A DNA stretch of 64,000 nt from the NCBI RefSeq assembly GCF_018140925.1, contig NZ_CP073315.1, positions 1,302,001 through 1,366,000 on the forward strand, given 5' to 3'. The stretch comes from Psychrobacillus sp. INOP01. GTDB lineage: Bacteria; Bacillota; Bacilli; Bacillales_A; Planococcaceae. The position numbers were made by a program, and so were the translations under genes. Positions 1 to 8,911 of the stretch are shown piece by piece (the first letter of the stretch is position 1; each line of letters begins with the position of its first letter). The notes beneath the pieces are model-generated. The model was not told the origin of the DNA. It saw nothing but the letters and a program-made list of their open reading frames with translations, and made no database searches.

Positions 1-77
1 TTTGTACTTTCTAGTGAAAGTGATAATGCAAAATAAACAACAAATAATAGAAATATAAATAGTATTTTCAATCTCAT
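1..77 (-). CDS. 5' end of an exported or membrane protein (partial)
   Basis: An ATG at 75-77 on the minus strand is preceded by an AAAGGTGG ribosome site at 81-88 and opens 25 codons that run off the window edge. The visible N terminus is Met-Arg-Leu-Lys followed by a long run of Ile, Leu, Phe, Val and Ala residues, which is a signal peptide or first membrane helix. Nothing more of the protein is in the window, so no function can be given. It is divergent from the L,D-transpeptidase gene. Confidence 0.6.
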   Translation of the reverse strand, partial: MRLKILFIFLLFVVYFALSLSLEST

Positions 78-243
78 TCCACCTTTAGAATTCTGTTATA
101 AGAGATTCTATTCGTAAAACTATGTCCTTATACTAAAATTAAAAGACTTTCCGCGAGCAGGTAGTATATCGAAAAAACACGACATGATGAAGCATTTTTT
201 AAAATTAGCATATAATATACTATTTTAACAATTAATAACGGAG

Positions 244-747
244 GTGTTTACACTGATTCATACTGTTCAACAAGGGGAAACACTGAGTCAGATAGCCAGA
301 GACTACCGTATCCCCCTATCCGAAATCATTAACGCTAACCAATCTATAAATCCGAATGTACTTTTTATTGGTCAATCCATTGTAATACCAGGCTTTCCAG
401 ACCCCAATTCACTTCCATATCAAATTGAAGTTTCCATTAACAATCGTCGGCTACGATTACGAAAAGATGGGCTTTTACAAAAAGAGTACCCTATAGCTGT
501 GGGAAGAATGTTATACAATACACCAGTAGGGGATTTTATCATTATAAATAAAGCACCTAATCCTGGTGGACCATTCGGTACAATGTGGATGAGTTTATCA
601 AAAGAACATTACGGGATTCATGGGACCAACGATCCTAGTTCCATTGGTAAAGCAGTCTCACATGGTTGTATCCGCATGTACAATAAAGATGTTGAGGAAT
701 TAGCACGTATTATTCCGATAGGAACTCCGGTTTCAATACGGCCATAA
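244..747 (+). CDS. LysM domain L,D-transpeptidase (YkuD family)
   Basis: Predicted peptidoglycan cross-linking enzyme that forms 3-3 bonds or tailors spore or cell-wall peptidoglycan. An N-terminal LysM repeat (about residues 4-50, with [13 protein letters not shown]) is followed by a YkuD domain ending in the catalytic motif [10 protein letters not shown]...SHGCIRMYN, with the nucleophilic Cys and both His present. Length (about 165 aa) matches B. subtilis YkuD, which also lacks a classical signal peptide. The longest frame starts at GTG 244, but the GGAGG ribosome site at 240-244 overlaps that codon; a CTG at 253 (giving MIHTVQQGE) is correctly spaced and may be the real start. Family assignment is firm, start is not. 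Confidence 0.9.
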   Translation: MFTLIHTVQQGETLSQIARDYRIPLSEIINANQSINPNVLFIGQSIVIPGFPDPNSLPYQIEVSINNRRLRLRKDGLLQKEYPIAVGRMLYNTPVGDFIIINKAPNPGGPFGTMWMSLSKEHYGIHGTNDPSSIGKAVSHGCIRMYNKDVEELARIIPIGTPVSIRP

Positions 748-772
748 TTACGAGAAGCGCAAGCACCCTCTA

Positions 773-801
773 AATACAAAAACCTACTTTGTATTGTTTT
801 T
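773..801 (+). terminator. Terminator after the L,D-transpeptidase gene
   Basis: AATACAAA (773-780) pairs with TTTGTATT (788-795) and is followed by GTTTTT. It lies 25 bp after the stop codon. Confidence 0.6.
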
Positions 802-848
802 GAAGTGCTTTGGACAGACTTGGTGCTATATTTACTGATTCATTTTAA

Positions 849-886
849 TAGAGGCTGGTTGTGACTAACGTCACGACCAGCCTCTA
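849..886. terminator. Strong stem-loop between convergent genes
   Basis: A 16-bp near-perfect stem (TAGAGGCTGGT... / ...ACCAGCCTCTA) sits between the plus-strand transpeptidase and the minus-strand DinB gene. There is no long T run on either side, so it could be a weak bidirectional terminator or a 3' end stabiliser. Confidence 0.5.
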
Positions 887-943
887 TATTCTCGATAATC
901 TTACGGCGTTTATCTGTCCGTCGCCAAGTTTTGGCACTATTAG

Positions 944-1375
944 TTATTCTTCATGACTATACCCATTCTTCTTAATAAGTGAAATCTGTCCTGCATGTAT
1001 TCCCGTATGATACATTAATCTTCCAACAGCTTCTAAAGGTGTTGATGTTCCAATCGGTGACTCCATAATTTTATGCCAATCTTCCTCTGGCAACTCTTTC
1101 ATAGCTTGAATGATATGTTCATTTGAAGCTTTCAATTGCTCAACAAACTTATTCACATCTGTAAAAGCAGGCATTGCAATCCCCTCTTCGGGCATTTTTT
1201 TCCCAAAAAACCATTCTGCAAACATATACTCGACTTCGGCAGTATGATGAAGCAAATTACCAATTTTCGTATTTCCTAACTGTAAACCTAAATCTTGCGC
1301 CAGTAATGTATTAGCAGTTTTATGAAACCTCTCTCGAATTGCATTCCAAATTGGAAACACTGTAGAGTATGTCAT
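944..1375 (-). CDS. DinB family protein
   Basis: A 143-residue four-helix-bundle protein of the DinB/YfiT-like fold, the group that includes metal-dependent thiol transferases. Conserved histidines typical of the fold are visible: HHTAEVEY near residue 44 and H123 and H127 in MYHTGIHAGQI near the C terminus, the usual three-His metal site. The substrate is unknown. It starts at ATG 1375 behind AAGGAGAT and lies 26 bp after the HugZ-like gene, as the last gene of the Fur-controlled heme operon, so it may serve in iron or oxidative stress; that role is inference from position. Confidence 0.8.
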   Translation of the reverse strand: MTYSTVFPIWNAIRERFHKTANTLLAQDLGLQLGNTKIGNLLHHTAEVEYMFAEWFFGKKMPEEGIAMPAFTDVNKFVEQLKASNEHIIQAMKELPEEDWHKIMESPIGTSTPLEAVGRLMYHTGIHAGQISLIKKNGYSHEE

Positions 1376-1401
1376 ATGCGCCTATCTCCTTCGCTTCGAT
1401 T

Positions 1402-1911
1402 TTACGCTTTTGCTTCCGTCTTCTTATCAACAACAACATGATTAAATACATTTGCATCTATGTCTAGATCGAATGCCATTCCAAAGCCTACTACATAGCG
1501 TCCTTTTACTGGAGTCATTTCGAAAAGGGAAAAATCTAATCCACGCAATACATCTAGCAGTTTTGCTCCATATGCGTTATTAAATAACTCGAAGATGTCC
1601 TCATTCCCTTCATTGCCGATGTTTTTCGTTGTACAGCTCCAACGAACTCGCTCCGTTGCAAATGGATTAGCTGTTGAGGACTCATCTGCAATAAGAAATG
1701 CATCGACATATTCGTTTCTTTCCATAAATCCATAGTGCTCTGCAATTTTACTAATATATATGTATAACTTGCCATCTTTCTTCACGAACGGTGCACAACT
1801 GCTAAATGGTTTCCCTTCATCATTTAGTAAATTTAAAATCAGATTTTTTCTATTCGCAACAAATTGTAAATACTTTTCTTTGTTTTTCTCTAAATCAACC
1901 GTTTTAACCAT
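1402..1911 (-). CDS. HugZ/HutZ-like heme-degrading protein (PNPOx-like split barrel)
   Basis: A 169-residue protein of the pyridoxamine-5'-phosphate-oxidase-like split-barrel fold, resembling HugZ/HutZ heme oxygenases that open heme to release iron. Visible features are the N-terminal strand region ending in PFSSCAPFVKKDGKLYIYIS, the helix around KIAEHYGFMERN, and a C-terminal GRYVVGFGMAFDLD segment like that of HutZ. It is downstream of an IsdE-like receptor, permease and ATPase, which supports heme iron release. ATG 1911 is chosen because AGGTGG is spaced 8 bases before it; the in-frame GTG at 1923 lies inside that ribosome site. Confidence 0.75.
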   Translation of the reverse strand: MVKTVDLEKNKEKYLQFVANRKNLILNLLNDEGKPFSSCAPFVKKDGKLYIYISKIAEHYGFMERNEYVDAFLIADESSTANPFATERVRWSCTTKNIGNEGNEDIFELFNNAYGAKLLDVLRGLDFSLFEMTPVKGRYVVGFGMAFDLDIDANVFNHVVVDKKTEAKA

Positions 1912-1942
1912 AGTTTTTCCCACCTACTATTTTATTTGACTA

Positions 1943-2722
1943 TCATCTAACCGTACTTAACAGGTGAATTCGAGGTTTCTTATCTGGGGAAATATATTGG
2001 ATTTCTGCCTCCATTCGATATACTTGTCGAATCATTTCAGTAGTCATGACGTCATTTGGAGTGCCGTATTTCACTTTCTCACCCGCTTTTACTACAATAA
2101 TATTATCGCTATAACTAGAAGCTTGATTGAGATCATGCAACACCATCACAACCGTCATTCCCATGTCACGGTTAAGTTCTCGAACAAGCTCCAACACTTC
2201 ATGCTGATGAGAAATATCAAGATAGGTTGTTGGCTCATCAAGAAATAACACTTTTGGTCGCTGGGCAAGTGCCATCGCAATCCAAGCACGCTGTGATTCA
2301 CCACCCGATAAGGAAGAGACTGTTCGATCCTTATAAGCTATTAGTTGTGTCCTTTCAAGTGCCCAATGGATAATTTCCATATCCTCATTATTTAATTTCT
2401 CAAACCATTTCTTATGTGGATACCGACCATAAGAAACAAGATCAATCACCGTCATATCGCTCGGTGCTTGGTTTTTTTGACTTAACATACACATTTTACG
2501 TGCGACTTGTTTAGCGCTCATAGATTTCAAATTAGCACCTTCAAACTTTACCGAACCTTCATGATAAGGAATATGCCCCGAAACTGCCTTTAGTAGTGTT
2601 GACTTGCCCGAACCATTCGGACCAATGATAGACACTACTTCACCTTGAGCTATGGTGAATGAGAAACTACTAATTACATCTTTTTGTTCATACCGAATTG
2701 AAATGGAATCTACAGTAAACAT
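1943..2722 (-). CDS. Heme/ferric-siderophore ABC transporter ATPase
   Basis: A 259-residue ATPase of the FecE/HmuV/FhuC type that powers import of heme or ferric chelates. Walker A is GPNGSGKST (about residues 34-42), the signature is LSGGE, Walker B is VLFLDEP with the catalytic Glu, and the switch His is in VLHDLN. Its start codon lies one base past the permease stop codon, so the two are translationally linked. A 19-bp gap follows to the HugZ-like gene stop-to-start region. Confidence 0.9.
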   Translation of the reverse strand: MFTVDSISIRYEQKDVISSFSFTIAQGEVVSIIGPNGSGKSTLLKAVSGHIPYHEGSVKFEGANLKSMSAKQVARKMCMLSQKNQAPSDMTVIDLVSYGRYPHKKWFEKLNNEDMEIIHWALERTQLIAYKDRTVSSLSGGESQRAWIAMALAQRPKVLFLDEPTTYLDISHQHEVLELVRELNRDMGMTVVMVLHDLNQASSYSDNIIVVKAGEKVKYGTPNDVMTTEMIRQVYRMEAEIQYISPDKKPRIHLLSTVR

Positions 2723-2723
2723 A

Positions 2724-3713
2724 TTAGAATGCCTTCCTTCTCATCAAGTATAAAAAGCATGGTGCACCTATAACGGCCATTAGGATACCAGCAGGTATTT
2801 CCGTTGGAGAAAATAATGTTCTTCCCCCAGTATCTGCAAGTAACAATACAAGTGCTCCAAGTGCCATACTCATTGGTAATAAATATTTATAATTTGAGCC
2901 GACTAATAATCTAGCCATATGGGGTACAACAAGTCCAACAAATCCAATCATACCTATAGCAGCAACTGAAATAGCTGCTAAGAAAACAGCCAATAGAGAT
3001 AGTAAAATGCGGATACGGTTAACATTTTCACCGAGATTTGATGCAACCTGATCTCCAAGTCGAATAATATTCGCCTTACGTATAGCAAAAATAGATAGAA
3101 TCCAACCAACTATCGCATATGGGAATACCATGAACAAAGCATTGTTACCTTTTGCCGCCAAACTGCCGTTCAGCCATTGCACAGCACTAGGAAGTCGATC
3201 GCTATATATTATAGATAAATATCCAATTCCTCCTCCACATAGGGCGTTAACTGCAACCCCGGACAAAATAATTGTGATCGGGGAAATACCATTTCTTCTC
3301 CACGCTAGAGAATAGACGATAGTTGCAGCAATGAGTCCACCTATAAATGCAGCAATTGGAATGAACTGCGTATACTCTGGGGCAGCAAGCATAATGACAA
3401 GCACACAAACAGCCGCACCACTAGTCACACCCGTTAAACCAGGATCTGCAAGCGGATTGCCCATAACGGCTTGCAATAGTGCGCCTGAAATTGCAATGTT
3501 GGCACCGATAATCATTGCCAACAGCACACGTGGCAAGCGAATATCCCAAATGATCGTATCGTGTACACCTATATCCGATGAGCTAAAAAGCACCTTTAAT
3601 ATTTCTGGAATCGTGATAGTCACACTGCCTAATCCAATAGCAATAATTCCGGCAACAATTGCTAACATGAACGTAACGATTACAATTGTTCCGCTTCTAG
3701 ATTTACTAATCAC
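2724..3713 (-). CDS. Heme/iron ABC transporter permease (FecCD family)
   Basis: A 329-residue polytopic inner-membrane protein of the FecCD/BtuC family with about nine to ten hydrophobic segments. The conserved region GAALQAVMGNPLADPGLTG type (here GALLQAVMGNPLADPGLTG, about residues 82-100) and GFVGLVVPHMAR (about 258-269, the coupling helix region) are present. Being the only permease gene here, it should act as a homodimer. It follows the lipoprotein gene by 14 bp in the Fur-controlled operon. Confidence 0.92.
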   Translation of the reverse strand: MISKSRSGTIVIVTFMLAIVAGIIAIGLGSVTITIPEILKVLFSSSDIGVHDTIIWDIRLPRVLLAMIIGANIAISGALLQAVMGNPLADPGLTGVTSGAAVCVLVIMLAAPEYTQFIPIAAFIGGLIAATIVYSLAWRRNGISPITIILSGVAVNALCGGGIGYLSIIYSDRLPSAVQWLNGSLAAKGNNALFMVFPYAIVGWILSIFAIRKANIIRLGDQVASNLGENVNRIRILLSLLAVFLAAISVAAIGMIGFVGLVVPHMARLLVGSNYKYLLPMSMALGALVLLLADTGGRTLFSPTEIPAGILMAVIGAPCFLYLMRRKAF

Positions 3714-3727
3714 TTGATAACCCTCTT

Positions 3728-4738
3728 TTATTCATAAAAATAGTTTGCTATTTGAGTCAATGCCTGCTCCGCGTTACTAATCGATGTTACACCAAAGATA
3801 TCGTAATCTAGAATATGGATGTTATCATTTTTATACGCAGAGAGTTTGGTCCATGTGTTATTACTCTCCACTTCTTTCTTGAACATATCCTCTGATGCTC
3901 CATGATCGCCAGAAGCAAGTACTAGAACAATATCCGGATCTGCTGCTACAACGTCCTCCATATTAATTGGAGAGTATGTATCTGAAACTTTGAGAACTGA
4001 GGTTGCAATATTATCTGCACCAAGCTTCTTAACCAAACTTCCCAAATATGATCCCTCACTCATAACCATGAATGAATCCGAAGTTCCGATCATCAGCATG
4101 ACACTAGGTAATTCTTTTCCTTTTCCTTGTTCAATCAATTCGTTTTCTTTGTTCAATATTGTACTTAGTACCCTGTTCATATCTTCTGTTTTATCGAAAT
4201 AAGTTCCTAATGCTTTAAAGCTTAGTTTTAGATCATCAAACGAATCCGTTGGTAAGTAAGCAGTTTTCAAATCGATTCCTTCAAGATTTTTATCCAAAGT
4301 ACCTCTAAGTGCTTCCGCTCCAAGAATCAAATCTGGCTTAAGATTAGTTACTACTTCAAGATCTGGAGCCATTGGTGAACCAATTCTCTCAATCGCATCA
4401 AAAGCTGTTGGAATAGGATTAGTAGAAGTTGGTACACCAACTGGAGTAACTCCAAGTAAATGTAACATCTCTGTTAATGGGACCGAGGTTGTTATTACTC
4501 GCTCTGGCACCTCTGAAGGGAATTGACTTAACGCTTCTTCAAACTTGGCATGATCTATACCATCGTTCTCCAAGCTAAATACAGTATCAGCTTCTTCTGC
4601 TTGTTCTGTTTCGCTAGACTCTTTACTTTCAGTATTTGATACTTCTTCTTTTTTCGTCGCATCCTCCGCTGAATTGGATGTGCATGCAGACATTAACACA
4701 AGAACTGCCAGAAGCAGAACTAAATAATACTTTTTCAA
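3728..4738 (-). CDS. IsdE-like heme-binding lipoprotein, ABC transporter receptor
   Basis: A cell-surface lipoprotein of the class III substrate-binding fold, most like IsdE heme receptors in the GVPTS...PDLEVVTNLKPDLIL region. The signal peptide ends in the lipobox LMSAC, giving an N-terminal lipid-modified Cys, followed by an acidic Ser/Glu/Lys linker. I place the start at TTG 4738, 7 bases after GGAGG; the ATG at 4753 contains that ribosome site. It is the first gene of the operon with permease, ATPase and HugZ-like protein, and two Fur-type operators lie upstream. Substrate as heme rather than a siderophore is inferred from similarity and from the HugZ neighbour. Confidence 0.85.
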   Translation of the reverse strand: MKKYYLVLLLAVLVLMSACTSNSAEDATKKEEVSNTESKESSETEQAEEADTVFSLENDGIDHAKFEEALSQFPSEVPERVITTSVPLTEMLHLLGVTPVGVPTSTNPIPTAFDAIERIGSPMAPDLEVVTNLKPDLILGAEALRGTLDKNLEGIDLKTAYLPTDSFDDLKLSFKALGTYFDKTEDMNRVLSTILNKENELIEQGKGKELPSVMLMIGTSDSFMVMSEGSYLGSLVKKLGADNIATSVLKVSDTYSPINMEDVVAADPDIVLVLASGDHGASEDMFKKEVESNNTWTKLSAYKNDNIHILDYDIFGVTSISNAEQALTQIANYFYE

Positions 4739-4796
4739 AATGTATACCTCCATAAATGTATGTTAACTACATCACTACCAATACATAGAAATTTAA

Positions 4797-4841
4797 TTGA
4801 TAATGATTTTCATTACGTCACCAATGATAACGGTTATCATT
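4797..4841 (-). promoter_or_regulatory. Two Fur boxes and promoter of the heme operon
   Basis: AATGATAACGGTTATCATT at 4823-4841 is a perfect 9-1-9 palindrome, and TTGATAATGATTTTCATTA at 4797-4815 is a second, slightly imperfect copy. On the minus strand TTGACA (4848-4853) and TATCAT (4824-4829), 18 bases apart, form a sigma-A promoter whose -10 lies inside the first box, so Fur binding should block transcription when iron is plentiful. Confidence 0.85.
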
Positions 4842-4909
4842 CTCATTTGTCAAACTATTTTTAGTTTAATAAAAGAAAGTATATATTTATCTTTAGTTTT
4901 CTAAAAACC

Positions 4910-4964
4910 AAAAAAGCACCTCATTCAAAACAATTCTACGTTGTTTTAAACTTGGTACTTTTTT
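4910..4964 (-). terminator. Terminator of the terpenoid-enzyme gene
   Basis: Imperfect stem AAAAAAGCACC...CAAAACAA / TTGTTTTAA...GGTACTTTTTT, with T runs on both strands, immediately after the minus-strand stop at 4981. No plus-strand gene precedes it. Confidence 0.55.
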
Positions 4965-4980
4965 AATCAGTTTCGAATTC

Positions 4981-7353
4981 CTAACGATCTCGGTTTATAA
5001 TGTAATTTAAAAAATACTTCAAGAATTTGGTATCCCGCGGTACATCTTGTAATGATTCCATCGCAATGCAGTAATTTTCCCACATTTCTTTTTTGGCATC
5101 ATCCACACCTAATATAGATACAAAAGTTGAGCTGTTATTTTCTATATCCTTACCAATCGTTTTCCCAAGTAAGGCTGTATCACCCTCTACATCGAGAAGG
5201 TCATCCTTAATCTGAAACGCAATACCTGCATGGCGGGCAAATTTTTTCAATGCTTCTATTTCTAATTTACTAGTATTTGAAAGAATTGCTGGCATTAGAA
5301 TAGATGCTTCAAATCCTAGTCCGGTTTTGTAAAAGCACATTTTATTTAATTGTTCTAAAGTCAAATGTTCTCCTGTGGAATTCAAGTCCATCGCTTGACC
5401 TCTACACATATCCGCTGTCACTTGAGCTGAATATTGGATAAGTCTCAGCACAGCTTTCGAATCGAACTGCTCCAAAGTGGTTTGCTCCCAAATAGCCTTC
5501 TGAGTCAGGAAAAGCCCAGTTAACTCTGCGATAGATACATTATAAACCTCATGTAGTGTTGGACGACCTCTGCGAAGTGAAGCATTATCTTGAGACGGAA
5601 GATCGTCAAAAATGAGAGAGGCTGTATGCATATACTCTAATGATTTTAAAAGTGGTTCCAGTACCGAACTATTTAAGCCATATGCGTTTACACCCATGAA
5701 CCACGTGACTATTGGTCTTAATCGCTTTCCATCTCCTTGTAGACTGTAGTTTGCAGCATCTATTATGGAATCAGTCATCTCATTAGTTTTCGGGATATTT
5801 AGGACTTTGTTAATCTGGGTTCGTATAGTTTTTGCATTATCTATAAAGTCTTCCTGCCCTTGTTTGTCATTTTTCAAGCTTGTAATCATATGATCACGCA
5901 GCAGTTTGTCAAAGAAATCTACATCATCTGCTTTTCGTACCATCTCTTGAATTAGTTTATTGAATTTAGGATTTCCGGAAGCAAAAAGGTCCATTACCTC
6001 TATGTATTTTTCAGTACCAGCTCGCTCCTTAAATCGTTTAAGCCCGTTTATAGCTCTATCTAAAATTACCTCACGCGTCATTTTATCTGAATTATAAACT
6101 TGATGAATCAGATTAGAGATTACTGTCCAGTACATTTCAAATGGATTTATGAGATCTGACCGTTTATCGTGATACTTCAAGTAGTACGTATAGGGAGTTA
6201 CTGCGCCCTCCTTCATGTCATCAAACATATCTGCGAAATCATCTGCAAGTTGATTGTAAATGCCATAAAAAAATGTTCTGTTGTCAAATCCCTCATCCTC
6301 AGGAGCACCAATTACGGAACGAACAATCAATCGAGAAGAAGCTGATTTTAAAATGACTGGTATATACAGCTCTTCGTTTGTATATTTTCCATTAGCGAGG
6401 TCTTTTTCGCGGTCTACTTCTTGTGAATTGAAAAACACATAAGATTGCTCAAAAAAGTTATTTCTGGTCTCTTGCCGCTGATTAGCCTTTATATAATCAA
6501 AGGCTTCCCGGAGTTCCGAATGAACATAACCTATTAACTCTGCATTATTTCCAATCCAGTCTTCTAGTTCTGGGACTACCCCAGTAGTAAGCGTTGTACG
6601 TATCAGATTAGCATATTGTTTTTCTTCTTCGTCTGATAAAATTTTTGCATCTAGAAGATCATCAATAAAAGGATAGGTAAGTCCATAGGAATAACCGAGC
6701 CTAATCGCTTTATCAAGCCTCTGCTTCCGCTCTTCTGAAGAAACCTCATCGTTCATCTCTTCAATCTCTTGCATGATTACTCCAGCAATGATTTTAATAA
6801 GTTTTCGCTGTGCATGCTCAGCATCCATCCCTGTCGGAATATTTGCGGATACTATCTTGAGCTTGTTAATCAGCCATATGAAGGTCGATTCCAACCCCTC
6901 CTTCTGTGCAAGGCGGTACAAACCACTCATACTGAACATCTCACCATCATTCTTTCGATCCTTTGTCGTAGATGTAAGATGATTCTTCAAACTTTCCACT
7001 ACACTCCGGATCCGGTTCTCTGTGTCTGGAGAGTTCAATGCTTTGCCTAAATCTCGCATAAAAATATAAGAAATACTTCGATTCAAATAATTATCTAATT
7101 TCCCTGTATAATTTAGCCACTTAATATAATGGTGATACTCTTTTGAATTCGGTTGTTTATTTCCCCGGGAAAACAATGTAAATAGGGAGCTATGCCGAAT
7201 ATGGTTACCTTTCCACTGATGTATATCTTCTGTAAGGATTTTCGCGTACGTCTTTTGCTGAACCTGCGTATAAAGTGATTGGAAATAATGATTGGCCTTT
7301 TCCTCTGCTTGCTGGTAGCAATCATCGGCATTGATTATTAGATTTTCGTTCAT
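4981..7353 (-). CDS. Two-domain terpenoid enzyme: alpha-helical domain fused to a trans-isoprenyl diphosphate synthase
   Basis: The C-terminal ~280 residues are a complete class I isoprenyl diphosphate synthase: GDGKRLRP, first Asp motif DDLPSQD followed by RRGRPT, GQAMDL, YKTG and second Asp motif in FQIKDDLLD (numbered from the ATG at 7386: about 551-557, 594-610, 663-668, 686-689, 728-732). Small residues at positions -4 and -5 before the first motif suggest a C20 or longer product; that is inference. The N-terminal ~500 residues are helical and carry DDLLD at 242-246 and a DDFADMFDD cluster at 382-390, consistent with a second, diverged class I domain. Length of about 790 aa is more than twice a normal synthase. 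ATG 7353 has AAGGTGA 8 bases upstream; the frame is open to ATG 7386. It is monocistronic. Confidence 0.8.
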   Translation of the reverse strand: MNENLIINADDCYQQAEEKANHYFQSLYTQVQQKTYAKILTEDIHQWKGNHIRHSSLFTLFSRGNKQPNSKEYHHYIKWLNYTGKLDNYLNRSISYIFMRDLGKALNSPDTENRIRSVVESLKNHLTSTTKDRKNDGEMFSMSGLYRLAQKEGLESTFIWLINKLKIVSANIPTGMDAEHAQRKLIKIIAGVIMQEIEEMNDEVSSEERKQRLDKAIRLGYSYGLTYPFIDDLLDAKILSDEEEKQYANLIRTTLTTGVVPELEDWIGNNAELIGYVHSELREAFDYIKANQRQETRNNFFEQSYVFFNSQEVDREKDLANGKYTNEELYIPVILKSASSRLIVRSVIGAPEDEGFDNRTFFYGIYNQLADDFADMFDDMKEGAVTPYTYYLKYHDKRSDLINPFEMYWTVISNLIHQVYNSDKMTREVILDRAINGLKRFKERAGTEKYIEVMDLFASGNPKFNKLIQEMVRKADDVDFFDKLLRDHMITSLKNDKQGQEDFIDNAKTIRTQINKVLNIPKTNEMTDSIIDAANYSLQGDGKRLRPIVTWFMGVNAYGLNSSVLEPLLKSLEYMHTASLIFDDLPSQDNASLRRGRPTLHEVYNVSIAELTGLFLTQKAIWEQTTLEQFDSKAVLRLIQYSAQVTADMCRGQAMDLNSTGEHLTLEQLNKMCFYKTGLGFEASILMPAILSNTSKLEIEALKKFARHAGIAFQIKDDLLDVEGDTALLGKTIGKDIENNSSTFVSILGVDDAKKEMWENYCIAMESLQDVPRDTKFLKYFLNYIINRDR

Positions 7354-7511
7354 ATCATTACTCACCTTCACTTCTTTTTTATACATTCCGAAACAAATAT
7401 TATAGGTATGGCTATTATAACATCTAACTCTTTTTTAACTTATTATGAACCTCTGATTTTATAACTCTTTCTATTCCTATGAGAAGAACTACCACTTCAT
7501 TATAGAAAAAT

Positions 7512-7539
7512 AAAAAAAAGAGAACGAAAAACGTTCCCT
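7512..7539 (-). terminator. Terminator of the LLM oxidoreductase gene
   Basis: On the minus strand GGGAACG pairs with CGTTCTC and is followed by eight T residues, 40 bp after the stop codon. Confidence 0.7.
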
Positions 7540-7578
7540 AAGTGATTCTATATTAAAATTTTTTTAGAAAAAACTACA

Positions 7579-8637
7579 TTAATTACTTTCACTATCTGCT
7601 TCCCATCTATCTATTTCTGCACGAACTATCGGCGCCACTTCTGAACCTAGCAGTTCAATTGCTTTCATCACGTCCTCATGGGGCATTGATCCAACTGGTA
7701 CATGAAGCATGAAGCGTGTGATACCAACGTTTTTACGAAGGAATATGATCTTATCAGCTACTGTCTTTACATCTCCTACGTATAAAGCTCCTTCAAGCCT
7801 ACGAGCAGCATCAAAGGTTGAACGAGTATAAGGACCCCATCCACGTTCTCTTCCTAAAACGTTCATTGCTTGCTGTGTCGGAGGGAAAAATTTATCCACT
7901 GCAATATCCGTACTTTCAGCAACAAAACCGTGGGAGTGTGATGCAACTGTCAACTTCGATACGTCATGTCCTGCTTCACTAGCAGCTTTCTTATATAGCT
8001 TCACAAGTGGTTCAAACTGCAATGGGCTACCTCCAATAATGGCCAACACAAGTGGCAATCCAAGGAAACCAGCTCGCGCAACAGATTGCGGTGTTCCACC
8101 ACTAGCGATCCAAACCGGTAGTGGTTTTTGTACGGGACAGGGATAAACCCCACGATTCTGAATAGCAGCTCGATGCTTACCATTCCAAGTAACCATTTCA
8201 GACTCACGTATTTTTAATAGCAAATCTAACTTTTCTTCGTACAATTCATCATAGTCCTGAAGGTCATAACCAAAAAGTGGGAAGGATTCGATAAATGAAC
8301 CACGTCCAGCCATGATTTCTGCACGACCATTGGAAATAGCATCTAATGTAGAAAATTCCTCAAATACTCGCACTGGATCATCAGAAGAAAGTACCGTAAC
8401 AGCGCTTGTGAGTCTTATTTGCTTTGTCTGTGAAGCAGCTGCTGCTAGAAGAACTGCTGGTGCAGAAGCGGCATAATCCTTTCGGTGATGTTCACCTACA
8501 CCAAAAACATCTAAGCCTACCTGATCTGCCAATACAATTTCTTCTACAACTTCACGAATGCGCTCAGCATGGCTAATTACTTTGCCAGTTTTTACATCTG
8601 GAGTTGTTTCTACAAACGTTGTTATTCCAATTTCCAT
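7579..8637 (-). CDS. LLM class flavin-dependent oxidoreductase
   Basis: A 352-residue luciferase-like TIM-barrel protein that should use FMN/F420-type flavin to oxidise an unknown small molecule. Family marks include the N-terminal EIGITTF strand, GLDVFGVGEHHRKDYAASAPAV (about residues 40-61), ISNGRAEIMAGRGSF (about 101-115) and PVWIASGG (about 173-180). ATG 8637 has a GGAGGCAAATC-type ribosome site. It stands alone with its own terminator; neighbours give no clue to the substrate. Confidence 0.9.
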   Translation of the reverse strand: MEIGITTFVETTPDVKTGKVISHAERIREVVEEIVLADQVGLDVFGVGEHHRKDYAASAPAVLLAAAASQTKQIRLTSAVTVLSSDDPVRVFEEFSTLDAISNGRAEIMAGRGSFIESFPLFGYDLQDYDELYEEKLDLLLKIRESEMVTWNGKHRAAIQNRGVYPCPVQKPLPVWIASGGTPQSVARAGFLGLPLVLAIIGGSPLQFEPLVKLYKKAASEAGHDVSKLTVASHSHGFVAESTDIAVDKFFPPTQQAMNVLGRERGWGPYTRSTFDAARRLEGALYVGDVKTVADKIIFLRKNVGITRFMLHVPVGSMPHEDVMKAIELLGSEVAPIVRAEIDRWEADSESN

Positions 8638-8911
8638 TTGATTTGCCTCCTTAAATTCTCCGGTTCCAATTGTTTTTATAAAAGATTCTGTCGACTTTAA
8701 TCATACCTTATCATTCTATTTATATTCAATTTTCCGGTTTCATTAGAGAAAGCAACTTTTTGGTTCAATATTCCGTTCCGCAAGTAAACCTAGATTAAAA
8801 TTAAGTAAAGTCATTACGCAAGTATTCGAAAAATGACCGAAAGTAATTGGTCCAAAAGGCAATTACTTTCTGCTCAGAATTCAAAATTGCTCCGTCATGA
8901 CCAAAAAATTA

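Noticed and set aside
4981-7353. ComQ of a quorum-sensing comQXPA locus
   Set aside because: The prenyl synthase domain suggested it, but there is no ComX-like peptide, histidine kinase or ComA nearby and the protein is far too long.
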